DNA from: Tigriopus japonicus
Lineage: Eukaryota > Arthropoda > Copepoda > Harpacticoida > Harpacticidae
Assembly: GCA_010645155.1 (NCBI GenBank)
Contig: CM021319.1
Span: 3,081,662-3,145,661 of the forward strand
DNA: 64,000 nucleotides
Direction: 5' to 3'
The first letter of the stretch is position 1. Each line of letters starts with the position of its first letter. Positions 48,842 through 60,520 of the stretch are shown in pieces. The position numbers and the translations under genes were made by a program. The notes under the pieces were generated by a model. It was not told the DNA's origin. It saw only the letters and a list, made by a program, of their open reading frames with translations, and searched no databases.

Positions 48842-51089
48842 ATGTTACAAGACGTTTCACCCTTGTTATCAAAACTAGTGTTGATGGCACTGTTTCTCAC
48901 GTTTCTGGCACAATCTCGCTTGTGTATTTTAAAATATCTCTCCAAGAAAGTAAGTCAGTATCGTTTACAGCAATTGAACCGTACATTATACCATTTTTTT
49001 GCATTTTTGCACAGGTTGTCGAGGAGCCTTACATGGAGTACCACAAGGAGAACACTCTCCCACCATTGACAATTTGCTCTTTTCCAGGACGTTTGAACTT
49101 TTGGGGTCAATCTTTGCCCTGGAATTCCAGCCAATTCTGCCAAAGACCCACGTTTGATTTCGAGAAATGTTTAGAGTCCGGACATTTCAGCCGCTCTGAT
49201 TTAATTCTAGAGGTTCTTGTTCCGAAATTGAATCCTGAGAATCGTCCGTTTTGGTCAGATGCTACTTATAATTACTTGACTGGATTATGCTTCACCCTTA
49301 ACGTTCCTGAACCGACTACAGTCAACCATGTTGGACATGTGGTTAATATTCATGTTAATACGACGACCATTGAAAATCATCACTTGTCATTGATCATTCA
49401 TCTTCATGACCAAAACGGTTTCTTGGATAATCCCACCCAAGGCAATGAATTCTTGGGACAAGCATCGTTTGAGTTCATTCCACAAGAAACCAGATTCTTG
49501 AGCGTTGTTGTGGCCAAAACCAAGCGGATCATTCTAAATCACCGTGAAAGTCCTTGTATTGAAGATGAACACTGGGATGTCATTAAATGCGTTGAAGAGT
49601 TCATTATTCGGGAGATTGGGTGCACATACAACAGAATACTTAAAGCGGTAGGGTCAAAATGTCATTAAAATCACGAATTTATTTTATCATTGGCTCCAGG
49701 ATTACGTCACGTCGGACTACGCGGCACAAAAAACAATTACAAATGTAGATCATGCACGCCATGTGTGCTTTGCAAATTAACAATTTGTTTTGTTTCTAAA
49801 TCCACGTGATTATCCTTTTTTCAGTTTTTTCTGCCAAACCAAGTTTTCCTGTTGTACCCTGTTCGCCATTTTATTGTTTTTATTCTATCATTTTGTTTGA
49901 GTCCTGAATTTTTACCCAACACAATTCCACCTACATTTTCACATTTACAATTGCACCTATTATTCTGTGTCATATTTTCTAATGTTTCGAGTGGTTTCAG
50001 GACAGCTCGACCAAGGACAACTCGACCCTCTCGACGTTGGGTCGAGTGTTCCTGGGTCGGGTTGTCTGTTGAGTTGAGTTGTCCTGGGTTGGGTTGTTCG
50101 TTGAGTCGAGTTGTCCTGGGTCTGGTTGTCCGTTGAGTCGAGTTGTCCTGGGTCGGGTTGTCCGTTGGGTCGACTTTTCCGTTTCCGTAAACATTATGAG
50201 CTATGCATCTAAAGTCTCCTAAGATTGAAATCAAAGTTGCTTGTAGATAGTTCCAATGACAAATTGATGTCATTTTTTGGGTCTAAAAATGGCAATTCTT
50301 GTCACGTGGAAATGCTGGTAGTCCCTTAAAGGTTGTGGCGTTTCAGTCGAAAAATAACGCATCTTGGTGCCGGGGGTCATGTCTAATTTGGCCGCACTTT
50401 AAAGTTGACAAACTTCGTACCTTTCCCAAAAACAGTCATATAAGAATGCAAACAGAGCGCTCAATCCAATCAAACCGTAAAACATTACCAAACTTTTTTT
50501 GTGTTTGTTGTACATTTTCCTTGTGAAAAGGCATTTTTAGTGCCAAAAATCCGACAATTTTGATTTTAACCATGCCCTTATCGGCACCTTGTGTGATCAG
50601 ATCAAGGATGACTCAACGAAGGATATATTTTAAAACACCACTCACGTCTTAGTTACTCCAATAAAAAGATGGTCAAGGGCTATTTTTCATGAGTTTTGAT
50701 TCCCTCGACAGGATGTTGGACTGAGAAATTGCTCTACCTTGGAGGATATGTTGCGACTACTGGATGTTCATAATGCGTTATATTACAAACGCTCTTCAGA
50801 CGTGGCGACCTTTACTGGATGTTTGCGACCTTGCCATTTGAATGGCTTTGAATTCAATACAGGAATAATCCGAGGCGGAAGTGCTTTCAGCGGTTCAGGA
50901 ATTTCCTACTTTTTCAAATCGACAAATGTACAAGTGGTGAAAGAAAGTTGGTTTTACGACTTCAACAATCTAGTGGGCGAAATTGGCGGCTCTCTGGGAT
51001 TATTCTTGGGAATTTCTCTCTTGACAATTATTCAAAACATTAACCTGGGGTTCTCCAAGTTTTTAAGAAGTTGTTGTGGCAGGAAATAG
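48842..51089 (+). CDS. Compact DEG/ENaC (pickpocket-like) channel, tandem copy 2
   Basis: Exons are 48842-48949, 49015-49647 and 50712-51089, with phase-0 introns at the same places as the other two copies, giving 372 aa. TM1 is LVLMALFLTFLAQSRLCIL. The ectodomain starts LPPLTICSFPG and exon 2 ends EIGCTYNRILKA, where the usual PW after the cysteine is replaced by NR. Exon 3 has RNCSTLEDM, GCLRPC and TKESW-like VKESWFYD, then GGSLGLFLGIS with a GIS filter. The conserved glutamate after the filter helix is Gln here (LLTIIQ). These two changes make this the most diverged paralogue; no frameshift or stop suggests a pseudogene. Intron 1 is only 65 bp. Confidence 0.92.
50041..50168. repeat. 32-bp minisatellite, 4 tandem copies, in intron 2 of DEG/ENaC copy 2
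   Basis: The unit GTCGAGTTGTCCTGGGTCGG + GTTGTCCGTTGA is repeated four times with a few substitutions per copy. Partial units lie upstream, some in inverted sense (CAGCTCGACCAAGGACAACT at about 50004-50023). GC content is far above the surrounding intron. An apparent minus-strand Asn/Thr/Gln-rich open frame is a by-product of the repeat. Confidence 0.9.
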
Positions 51090-51968
51090 GATCTTAAAGC
51101 CTAATTTTTACACGAACTTTTGTTTGACTCAGAACTGTAAACACTTATAACCTTTTAGTTTTGTTATATTTTGTTATTTACATGCCATGAGGAGACAAGT
51201 TTGATATCCAAACCAATGAATGTAAAGTTCTTAGAAAATTGTCTCTCAATAGCAAACCAGAATCTCATCAATATGTCATCGTTTACTACTTTTATGCATC
51301 CTACATTTATGTGTGGTCTATCTTGGTCTAGTTTTTTTCAAATGGATCAATTCTTATGAACTTGATTTTGCCTAAACTTTAACCAAAAGGGATCAAAGAA
51401 TGGTTCTTCTTTTGTAGAAATGGAATAGTGGAACACCTTGGCAAATGTTGTCAACCATGGGAAAAACCTTTCTAAAATATTTCTAGTCCGAGCCACACAC
51501 TTCTTTAACATCACAACCCTTAAATTAACATATTTTCCTAAAACATATTTACCCCCTACATCCATCTACAGTTACAGCCATCTATTCTAAATATCTCAAT
51601 GTGGCTGTTGTGACCAGCGCTAAAGAAGCTTGATAATAAATCGATGAATGGCGAATGATGAGGTTGCATTTTCTTAACGCGAAACACTCAATTTATTTTG
51701 TTCACTTTTCCACTATAAATTATGTTGTGTGGTAAAAGGGAAGTACTTTTACATTTTTTCAAAAGTATCTGATTTCAGATGTCACAACTTTTTGGAGAAA
51801 GAAATTCAATGAATTTGCAAAAACAAAAAACGATTTGGTTTTCACTTTCTCAGGTCCTCAGTTTTCAAAATCGTAGTTATCCTAAATTTAAACCGTATTT
51901 TTTCAACCACCGCTTTTTCGATCTGGAGTTGCGTGTGTAAAAATTCGCACTTTAAGAATAGGTAGATT
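51090..51968. other. Intergenic, no gene seen
   Basis: AT-rich 3' flank of DEG/ENaC copy 2. Open frames of 62-72 codons have no family resemblance. Confidence 0.5.
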
Positions 51969-52363
51969 TACAGGGTCGGCGGTCCACGTGTGGATTTTGA
52001 CTTTTTTATTACATAATAACCAGTGTCCGTTTCAGGTCAATTGAGCATCTTAGACTTCTTTTTTTGGCCCATTCATTTACACTAAGACAATTTGGGATAC
52101 CAAACAGTCTACTCCAACCCAAGATTCTGCCCTCCACACCTTGAGGGACAAATGCAAGGCACTGTGCCAACTGTCCCAATAACGTCATCGATGTCATGAC
52201 ATCATCCATGCCCAAGGCTTTCTTCAGGAATATGCACAAAACAACACCTTTTCCTTGATAGTTCAGAATTTCATAGACTGTAAATTTGAAAAAAAGGTAT
52301 GTCGAAAACTACAAGATTTATGATGGCCTTAAGGGGTCTACACTTGGGCCGCCGACCTTGTAG
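51969..52363. mobile_element. About 395-bp MITE-like element with roughly 25-bp TIRs
   Basis: The left end TACAGGGTCGGCGGTCCACG.. is mirrored by the right end ..GGGCCGCCGACCTTGTAGG. A second, truncated relative is at 43898-44140. The minus-strand interior contains a frame including LLGQLAQCLAFVPQG, which I cannot assign to a transposase family but which may derive from an autonomous parent. Confidence 0.65.
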
Positions 52364-52364
52364 G

Positions 52365-54519
52365 ATCAGTGAGACATGCAAAAAAGGACACGAATCTTTC
52401 AGAAAGCCTACTAAAGGTTTCACTAATTCACAAATTTCGAAAAAATAACATTGAACAAAAAGAGCAGAAAACAGGCCAAATCTCCATCTCTTGGTTTTTT
52501 CCTTACCATAATATTCAAGAAGTGGCCAAACCCAAACAAAACTCTAATAAAGTTTTCATGAATATGTTGCCGCTAAAGGGCCGGAAAATAAGTGGTTTAT
52601 AAAGGCCAAAAAAGTGCTTTTTAGACCGAGAAAGTGAAGTTGTATGTGTTAAATGTGGCATATATGTGATTTTTTGCGCCCAAATTTTACTTTATATTGT
52701 CCATTTCCAACACTTTTTCTAACTTGAACCCCTTTTTTCATGAACACAATTTAGTTGAACACTATAAAACACTCTCCTAAAAGTTCACTTTTTGCAACGT
52801 TTTGGTTCTCACATTCTTTATATTGTGGATGAGCTAATTCTATCTGAAACCCCAAGTAAAATTCAAAATTCATGTCAAAAATAAGTTTTTACCCATTTCG
52901 AATTGAAGAAAAATTTCAATCAAATTATTGTCTGTGATTCTGAAGTACTTATGAAAGTTGATCCAACTTTGAAGTTCCTCGTAGCGGTGAAGGAAAGACT
53001 ATCATGGAATTAGAACCAATAATGCCCTTTCTTTAAAATTTTCCGAATTAAAGATGGCGTTAATTTCTAATTCAAGCTACTTTATTCGAGACATCTGACG
53101 TTAGATGGCACTGGATGTGCTACGTTGGTATTCCTTTTCAAATTTGCATCTGAGCGTAGCAAGTGAAGTGTTGTCTGATGTCAAATAACAAAAATTAATT
53201 AGCTTAACGCAATATTTCGACAAGTGTACAAACTTAAGAAATAAACAATAAGTTCAAGGTCCATTGACTTTCCCATTCTTTAATTTTGATATTTTGCAAA
53301 AGATCTACGTATATTGGATCCTGCATAGCACCCACTACCCTGTAGAATTGAGCAAAAATCAAAAGATGGCATTTTTTCCCACTCTTGCCAATGCAAAAAT
53401 CAGGTCGGGAAAATCTACATTATATCTTAAACAAGACTTTCTGCTCAATCATGTCATAAATAGCACCAAGTTTGACCAAGATCTTGTCTAAAGCTACACA
53501 TTCCTGTCAAATTGGCAATGATTTGGCGAAAACTATCCCCCTAAAGGCAAATATTTGGTTTCCTACTAGCAGAAATTATGAAAAAAATCTCCCAAAAATG
53601 CCGTTTCATGTGAAAAAGTACTTTTTTATGTTTTCACGTAACTTTCTTAACCTAACCTACCGAAATGAATCACAACAATAGCTCTGTCAAAATAATGAGA
53701 AAATAATGAAGTCCTTCCTAGATTTCAAATGAAAATGTCAAACTTTTCATCTCAATTAGGATCTTTGAAATTTTTTGACTCTGGATTTAAGAGGGTGTGC
53801 AACGAACGGGCAAGGTTTGATAATGACGTCGCAGAATACCATAATTGAAAACGTGAGATTTAGTTTGATTGCTCTCATGTGGCAATAATCAACGTTGGAG
53901 GTTGACAATTTGATTGCTCAATGAGCTAACAAATTTCAATCAAAACGATTGCACAGTCGTCTCAAATGCTCTCTTTCATCGTTATATCCGCATTTGTGCG
54001 CAATCACTCTTGGCAGGAAAATTAAGGCTTTTAGGGTCAAAACTTGAGAACCCGCAATTTCTTGTATATTTTTACTGTACGGTTGCTACAAAATTAAAAA
54101 TTAGTTACTGACAGATCATTTTCTATCCATATTAATTTAAAAGCATTTCTGCACCTAGAAGAAAAAAAAACACATCAGTTTAATTGCTTCGGAGTATGTA
54201 CTAATAATCCAAAAGTTGATTTTTGAAGTTTTGCATGTTCTCGTTTATCAGAAAATTTTCAGAACAAAGCAAAATCAAATCAAGTAGTACTGTATGTTCT
54301 TGGCCCAGAAGTCGGATTTCAAACTAAATGATGGACCCTTTTTCAGTGCTCTAATCATTGTGGAAAAAAGTTTCCTACACATTTTCAACATTTACCAAAT
54401 TGATTAATGTCATTAAATTGAATGTACTTGAATGTATTGGTATCATGGCGCATAAAATGAGTCCAATAAAATGAAAAGGGATGAATGGATTTTTTTCACA
54501 ATTAATTTTGTCTTGATTA
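52365..54519. other. AT-rich intergenic region between DEG/ENaC copies 2 and 3
   Basis: No gene, RNA or repeat family was recognised. Short open frames (65-77 codons) appear random. Confidence 0.5.
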
Positions 54520-54600
54520 ATTCATTGTATGCAATAATGGTAATGATTTGCTTTCTTTACATGGAATCTCATTCTTTGTAGCGGTAACAAAAAAATAGCA
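54520..54600 (+). mobile_element. LINE 3'-tail copy (5'-truncated)
   Basis: TAATGATTTGCTTTCTTTACATGGAATCTCATTCTTTGTAGCGGTAACAAAAAAA aligns with the LINE 3' end at 62525-62570. It is only about 60-80 bp long, preceded by unrelated AT-rich sequence. Confidence 0.7.
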
Positions 54601-55229
54601 ACAAAACAAAAACTTAAGTTGGGCCCAGTTAAAATTGCACACTATCGTCCAATATGTACTGAGAAGTTTTTTAACCAATATGAGTCATTTTATAAAGAGA
54701 CCAAAAAAGGAAAGGTTACTACAAATCTAACATATCCCATTCCATCTGAATATTTGGGTTTTCAATATAAAAATCATTATCATTCGCTTTCACCTTACTA
54801 TTTTTTATTAAGAAGTTTTTTATTGACGAAATGATTCCATGAACAGTAGGCTCAATTCACAGAATACTATTCTCTGTATTAGAAAGTTACCCGAGACCAC
54901 AGAAGCCTCCCTTTTGTTTGAGATATTTGATCATCTTCAGTTAAGGGACAATAGCGATACCAATAAATGCCCTAAACCCATAAACCATTGGATTATCTGT
55001 ACCAAAAAAAAGCTCCTGGGGTCTTAATTCGAAGTAAGTTTTTGGTCTGCGCAAACAAAGCACTGTCAATCATCTGTGTATGGAATCAATAATTGTGCAA
55101 CAACCTAACCTGTTGAGGAAACTTGCACCTTATTTCGTTGTCATAAATATCGGCTTACAAAAGCAAAACCAATCATCCAACATTGATCTGTATTGTTGGA
55201 ACGATTGTCAGTAAAAGTGCAGTTAAATC
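54601..55229. other. 5' flank of DEG/ENaC copy 3
   Basis: This holds a 71-codon open frame (54619-54834) and a 62-codon one (54839-55027), neither recognised. The promoter and 5' UTR of copy 3 should lie near the right end. Confidence 0.4.
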
Positions 55230-56495
55230 ATGACCTCCGTTAGAGACACCAGCCCCTTGACAAAGAAACTTATTCTTTCCGCATTGGTGTTAATATTTCT
55301 TTTACAATCATATCTTTGCGTAGTAAAGTTCCTGGAAAGAAAGGTAAGGAAACTCTCAAACACATCATGTTCCATCGAGGTTCTGACATTTCTACCTTAA
55401 AAGATAGTTGACGAGACCTTGACCGTTCATCAAGAAGAAGAGTATCTACCATGTCTAACAATTTGCGGCTATCCATATCGCTCTGACCTCACCGGAAACA
55501 TGGTTTTGAACCGTCAACTGAGCCATTATTGTCCAGCCAATGCCACGGACTTCATCGAATGTATTGGAGCAGGCCATTTCACCCTGGATGATCTGGTAGA
55601 GGACACCCAATGGCTCCTCACGGGCAAATCATTGGACAAATCCTGGTGGGGAGAAGCTACGTATAACTTCTTCAATGGCAAATGCTACACTTTGAAGATC
55701 GATGCTCTCTCTAAGGCCAATTTCGTCATGGATATGGTGATGATGAGGTTCAATTGGACCACTTTGCAACGGTACAAGATGAACATGAGGATTCAGATCC
55801 ATGGGAACGAGGGATACTTGCCCAATCCGATCTACGGAAAAGAGTTCCTTCACCGACAAATCGTGGATTTTATCCCAAGCGCCTTGAAATACACTGGGGT
55901 GCTGGTTAATAAGAAAAAGAGGACCAATATCAACTATCCGAAGGGACGATGCCAAGAAGATCCCAATTGGGACGTCATCCGATGCGTTGAGGAGTACATT
56001 ATACGTACGATTGGATGTACCTATCCTTGGATCATCAGAGCAGTAAGTCATGTGACATTATTCGGGTTCAAAAAAGCAGGTCAAATAGATCATTTGTGTC
56101 ACTGCCAGAATTTGGAAGGCGTCAGGAATTGCTCGACCAGAGAAGATTTCACGAAACTTTTGGGCGCCCATGGAACCTTATTGAACACGTCACCCTCGAA
56201 GTTGCCCAAGTTGACAGGATGTCCGCCACCTTGTACTCTGAATGACTTTGCAATCGCCACTCGGGATGTCAATTTCGGGGGTGTCATTGGCAATTCCACT
56301 GGGATTACTTATTACCTGGGAACGACGAATCTGGAGGTGACGAAGGAAACCTGGCTGTACGACGTGAACAACTTGATCGGCGAGATTGGCGGATCTCTGG
56401 GACTGTTTTTGGGCGCCTCACTTTTGACTATTTTTGAAGTGGTCCAAGGAGGGTTCTTCAAGGTGTTCCATGTCCTCAACGGCGGAACAAAATGA
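55230..56495 (+). CDS. Compact DEG/ENaC (pickpocket-like) channel, tandem copy 3
   Basis: Exons are 55230-55343, 55404-56042 and 56109-56495, giving 379 aa. TM1 is KLILSALVLIFLLQSYLCVV. The ectodomain begins LPCLTICGYPY and exon 2 ends TIGCTYPWIIRA. Exon 3 starts NLEGVRNCSTREDF, then GCPPPC and TKETWLYD. TM2 carries GGSLGLFLGAS (GAS filter) and ends SLLTIFE. Both introns are tiny (60 and 66 bp). Intron 2 (56043-56108) is GTAAGT..CAG, 66 nt, in frame and free of stops, so the genomic frame reads straight through. Alignment of the exon ends with copies 1 and 2 (A|QVAGYRNC, A|DVGLRNC, A|NLEGVRNC) shows it is an intron. The gene is much more compact than its neighbours (1.27 kb versus 3.26 and 2.25 kb). 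Confidence 0.93.
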
Positions 56496-59400
56496 TGCGG
56501 CGGAATCAAATCAAATTTATTTTCTCCAGACCTGATGAAATCATCTGTCGAGCTAGTGAACAAGTTTTACCCCTCTAACTTTTCCCATTTGCACCAATTC
56601 CTGGCTGATGTTTGTTTGGCACAACTTTCTGCGCCTTTTTCTCTCTCTCTCTTTTCCGTTTGGCACTGTACGCACAGTATGTATACTAACAACTTGGAAA
56701 TGCAGATGGATACCATGAAATGAATGGACTCGTCTTTTATTCTGCTTTCAGAATCAAAAAAGTCTGCTTTGACACGAACTTAAACGGTCCAATATGAACC
56801 AATGAGATTTGCTTGGCTCATTTTTGCACAGGACCTACGAAGGAACATAGTCTAAACTAGAATTGGTCGTTGTTCCACCTTCTTTTCCACGTCAAATTCG
56901 CTGGTTCGAGTAAGGCGGAATCAAATCAGACGTCAAAGTCGTCCAAGCATTTCCAGCCGATCCTCGTTGTCTTCTTTCCGAATCGGTGTGTACACAGTTA
57001 TCTTGGCAATCAAGAGCCCTCTTCATGCAGTACTGTCGAACTTCAATCGGAATTCCTACTCCTTAGGAACACCTAAATGCGAGGTACGGTCAGGACCACT
57101 TCAATTCCTGGAGAGCAGTGTCTCACGGAACTTATCCTAAGATAGTGGGCCAATCCAAACAACATGGATTCATTAAGATGTATTGAAGGAATGAAATGCA
57201 AAGTCATTTTCATTACCAGACACAGTCTGGAAGAGGAATGTCGCCAGCTTTTTAGGAGTTTCATGTTTCTCATTGCTTTTTCCCGTCAGCTTTACGCCCC
57301 AAGTTGCGCTTCTTAAATCAGCAACTTCTTGGTTGGCATTGAAGAGCTACAGAAGGAGAAAAGAGGAGAAGCTCAAGGGGAATCTGAAAGCACTGTGAAA
57401 AGGAAGGGAAACAACCCCAGGGAAAACCAACAAATGCATTTTGATTCCCGCTCAGAGACTGAGTCCAATTACTTGGCATTGCAGAAGGACCAAAAATGGG
57501 CCCTAATGTGGTTATGATTTGTTCATTGCGAGGCGAACTACCACTTCAGACACATATACTTCCGGCCAGCTATGAAGCCAGTAAAGGTCAATTATGACAG
57601 TGAGCCAACATCTACTTGGTGTGGGTGAACCTTCAAATCATTGGCAAATGGGGACCTCCCAAGATGGTTCTACAAGACTTCCAAAGAGTCTAAATTCGAT
57701 GGAAGTTAGGAGGAGAGAGAGCGAGCAAGTGAGGCAAATCAACCTAATTTGAGATCGTGTTTTCGATCAAGAGCCGACAAAGAGAGGCTTTGGGAGTGAC
57801 AATATTGTCTGATTGTAATCAACAAGAAGAACTTGTCGTCTGGGAGGGCTCAAGTCTTTGCTCTGATGTTGTTAATGACATTGTCAAATAAGAAAACTTT
57901 CGTCTCAAAACACAATCAAACTGGGAAGAAGACCCTGCTCATTCTCTTGATGAGGGTTCCAGCCAATGCTTAATCCAATTTCAATTTTAAAGACTTGATG
58001 TTGCGGCAAAGCCTGGTTGACTAGCATGATCAAAGCCGAACTCATTTTCACGCAATCCTTGCTCCAAAATTAACAGAGCTTCTTTGTATATTGTATCAAC
58101 AGATCTGATACAAAACAAGCAGATAGTACATCCCGACACCAACTGAAAAGTCAAAAAGTCGCAGGAATACTGTTTGTCCAGAAATTTAGGAATCCATTTT
58201 TACGATTTGGTGGCATTTTTTTTAGTTCACCAAAGCTTTAGAGTTGGTCAATTTGGCCTGAGCCTTAAACCATCCTTAGCTTACGCTCAAGCTGAAATTA
58301 TATGCTCTGAGGGTTTTGTGGAAATGGGGCCAGACCATTGAAAAGGACTCAACATGTGTCGAGTTCACAGTGAGTGGGAACTTGGTTGAAACGTCAAAAT
58401 CAGACTTGATTCCTTTCCTCGCTTTGAAAGCGTGATGATAAGTTGTAATGGTTTCGGGCAGCAAATGCTCCTTTCTCCCTACTCGAATGAAGTGCAAGGT
58501 GCGATTACCTGTTTCTATGAAGACGAACCACAAAATGGACCAAACCATTGCTCCCAGAGGCGATGGAACACACATAGTGATAATTTCGAGTTTGTCACAC
58601 TTTCAATTCTGGACACGATCACATGCAAGAATGATTTGAGCCAATATTCCACGAAAATCAGTCAGACACTTCACACAAAACTTGGTCCTTTCATCGCGAG
58701 CAGGTTCCAGGAACAAAAATTGACGGTAATGCTCGTTTCGTGCGTGGTGGTCAAAGATCCCTTTGAACCTTTCAATTTGTCAAAAATATGGATCAAACCG
58801 GTCAAAATTGGCCAACGCTGTGCCTGCAAAGTAATTGAAAGAGCGATAACTTAAGGGAGAACTTCCGAGAATACCACAGAAGCAATAACTGGAGATCAAA
58901 AGTTTCCATATATTATTGGCTATTTATTACTCTTTGACAATCTTACTTAGTTGCTGCAAGACTGAGCTTTAGTGAGGATCTAATGATAAAGGTATGAGGT
59001 TTACTGGAAGGGGTGTTTCTTCAAAACTATCATTATCCAATTTTCCAATATCCTCTCCACCCCTTCTGGTACAACTTTCCGTGTTTCATGAAAGGGTCAA
59101 TTTTTCCGACTTCCGTAGAAGCTTGGACAAATTCGATAAAAATAGACAGACAATAAAAAAGCCAGCAACTCATTCAACAAATTAAGTGGGTTGATTATGA
59201 AGCCGAACTGTTGTTTTAAAACGTTCATCATTCTTGCTGGACTTGCTGGTTATAAAACTTGTGCAGAGATGGGCATGGTTAAACAAAGAACTAGAAGATC
59301 TAAGCTTTGTTTAGACGTCTCGTAAGTATATTTTTCACCATAAGAGGGGATAGAGAATCTCAGGGAAGGTTTCTAATTGAATTAGATCAATGGCGATATC

Positions 59401-59639
59401 AATCAGTTGGGAAAAACAAATCTATTTCAACGAATCACCCTCGTTCCAGATCCAGACAGAATAAGGAATGAACAGCCTTAGTAGCACAAATTCTTGGCAT
59501 TCAAACTTTCGCTCCTTCATTGCTTCATTCCCGTTGAAGTTGTAAAAGTGGGCTCATCAAGAGGAACCTGATCCCAAAAAGTCTACCCCCTAAAGGCCTC
59601 TCTCATAAAAGAAAATGTGTCCTTTTGGGTTCCAAAAAA
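56496..59639. other. Gene-poor region downstream of the channel cluster
   Basis: A 140-codon plus frame (58432-58854) overlaps a 99-codon minus frame; neither has a domain or plausible splice context. A CT microsatellite lies at about 56640-56655. No gene is supported. Confidence 0.45.
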
Positions 59640-60119
59640 TCAGGGAGAGGGGAAGAACGACTTTGATTTTCCTCTTTTGACTGTCTTTGCCTTCCCACTA
59701 GTTTTATCGCCCTTACTTTGAACGTCCGTCCGTCCGAATGGGAACAAGCCACTGTTGTCTGCGAAGGTCCCAAGACACACTGAAGACCCACGAACCAATG
59801 AAGCAAGTGTCCCACCAGGAAATGTCTTCTTATTCTCCGTATTCCTCAACGGTCCAGGGTCCCTCTGCTCAGGAGATTGGAACTCAACTGGGATCAAACG
59901 TGGTTGGCTAGATCGCAGGGAATGATTTCCCAAAGAGGCCCCCCTCGGTTCTATTACCGATGCATTGGACCAAGATGAGCCGTTCCTCGATGGAACAACG
60001 AAGGCGAGGAGCGGAACCCCCAAAAATGCGAGGAAAAGAATGTGTTCCTTCTTGAAACTGACGAAGCATCTGCCGGTCTTACCTCCGACCATTGAAGCAT
60101 CTCCTCTCGGGAAGGACAC
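59640..60119 (-). CDS. Unrecognised 159-codon open frame with one hydrophobic segment
   Basis: This is the longest uninterrupted frame outside the assigned genes. It has a hydrophobic stretch near residues 27-44 (ILFLAFLGVPLLAFVVP) after a basic patch, then a Ser/Gly/Lys-rich tail. It could be a type II membrane protein. However, two other frames are open over the same GC-richer stretch, so chance is at least as likely. No family is recognised and no splice context was established. Confidence 0.18.
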   Translation of the reverse strand: MSFPRGDASMVGGKTGRCFVSFKKEHILFLAFLGVPLLAFVVPSRNGSSWSNASVIEPRGASLGNHSLRSSQPRLIPVEFQSPEQRDPGPLRNTENKKTFPGGTLASLVRGSSVCLGTFADNSGLFPFGRTDVQSKGDKTSGKAKTVKRGKSKSFFPSP

Positions 60120-60520
60120 CTCATCCGTGTTTTGTGGATTGGAACGCGGTTAGGACCACGAGAAAGGTTGATGCGCCAAAGACCGGAAAATTTCGTTTTT
60201 TGTCTTAAATACACGTTAGCCTTTCCAAGTGTTGGATCCTGTGCAATTATTTTCATTTAGATTTCGAAATCAGAAGTTATTTGCGTCAAAAGTCTCCGGA
60301 AAACAAAAAGCAGAAGACATTTAAAAAAACATTGGTTGCACCCAGATCCATAATGTAATTGTGATTGAAATTAAAATTGCGTATTTGAAATGACATTTCA
60401 AAGTAATTGTAATTAATTACATTTGAAATCGAAGTAATTTTGTAATTTAATATCATTTCAAGCCATGTAATAGAAAAGTCAGGTCTAGATTGAAAGTTAT
60501 ACACCTAAATGGTTCAAAAT

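Noticed and set aside
49821..50273. Asn/Thr/Gln-rich minus frame of 150 codons resembling a low-complexity protein
   Set aside because: It is the 32-bp minisatellite read through (not a multiple of three but open in several frames) within an intron.
58276..58854. Overlapping 140-codon plus and 99-codon minus frames
   Set aside because: No recognised family, no initiation or splice context, and mutual overlap on opposite strands.
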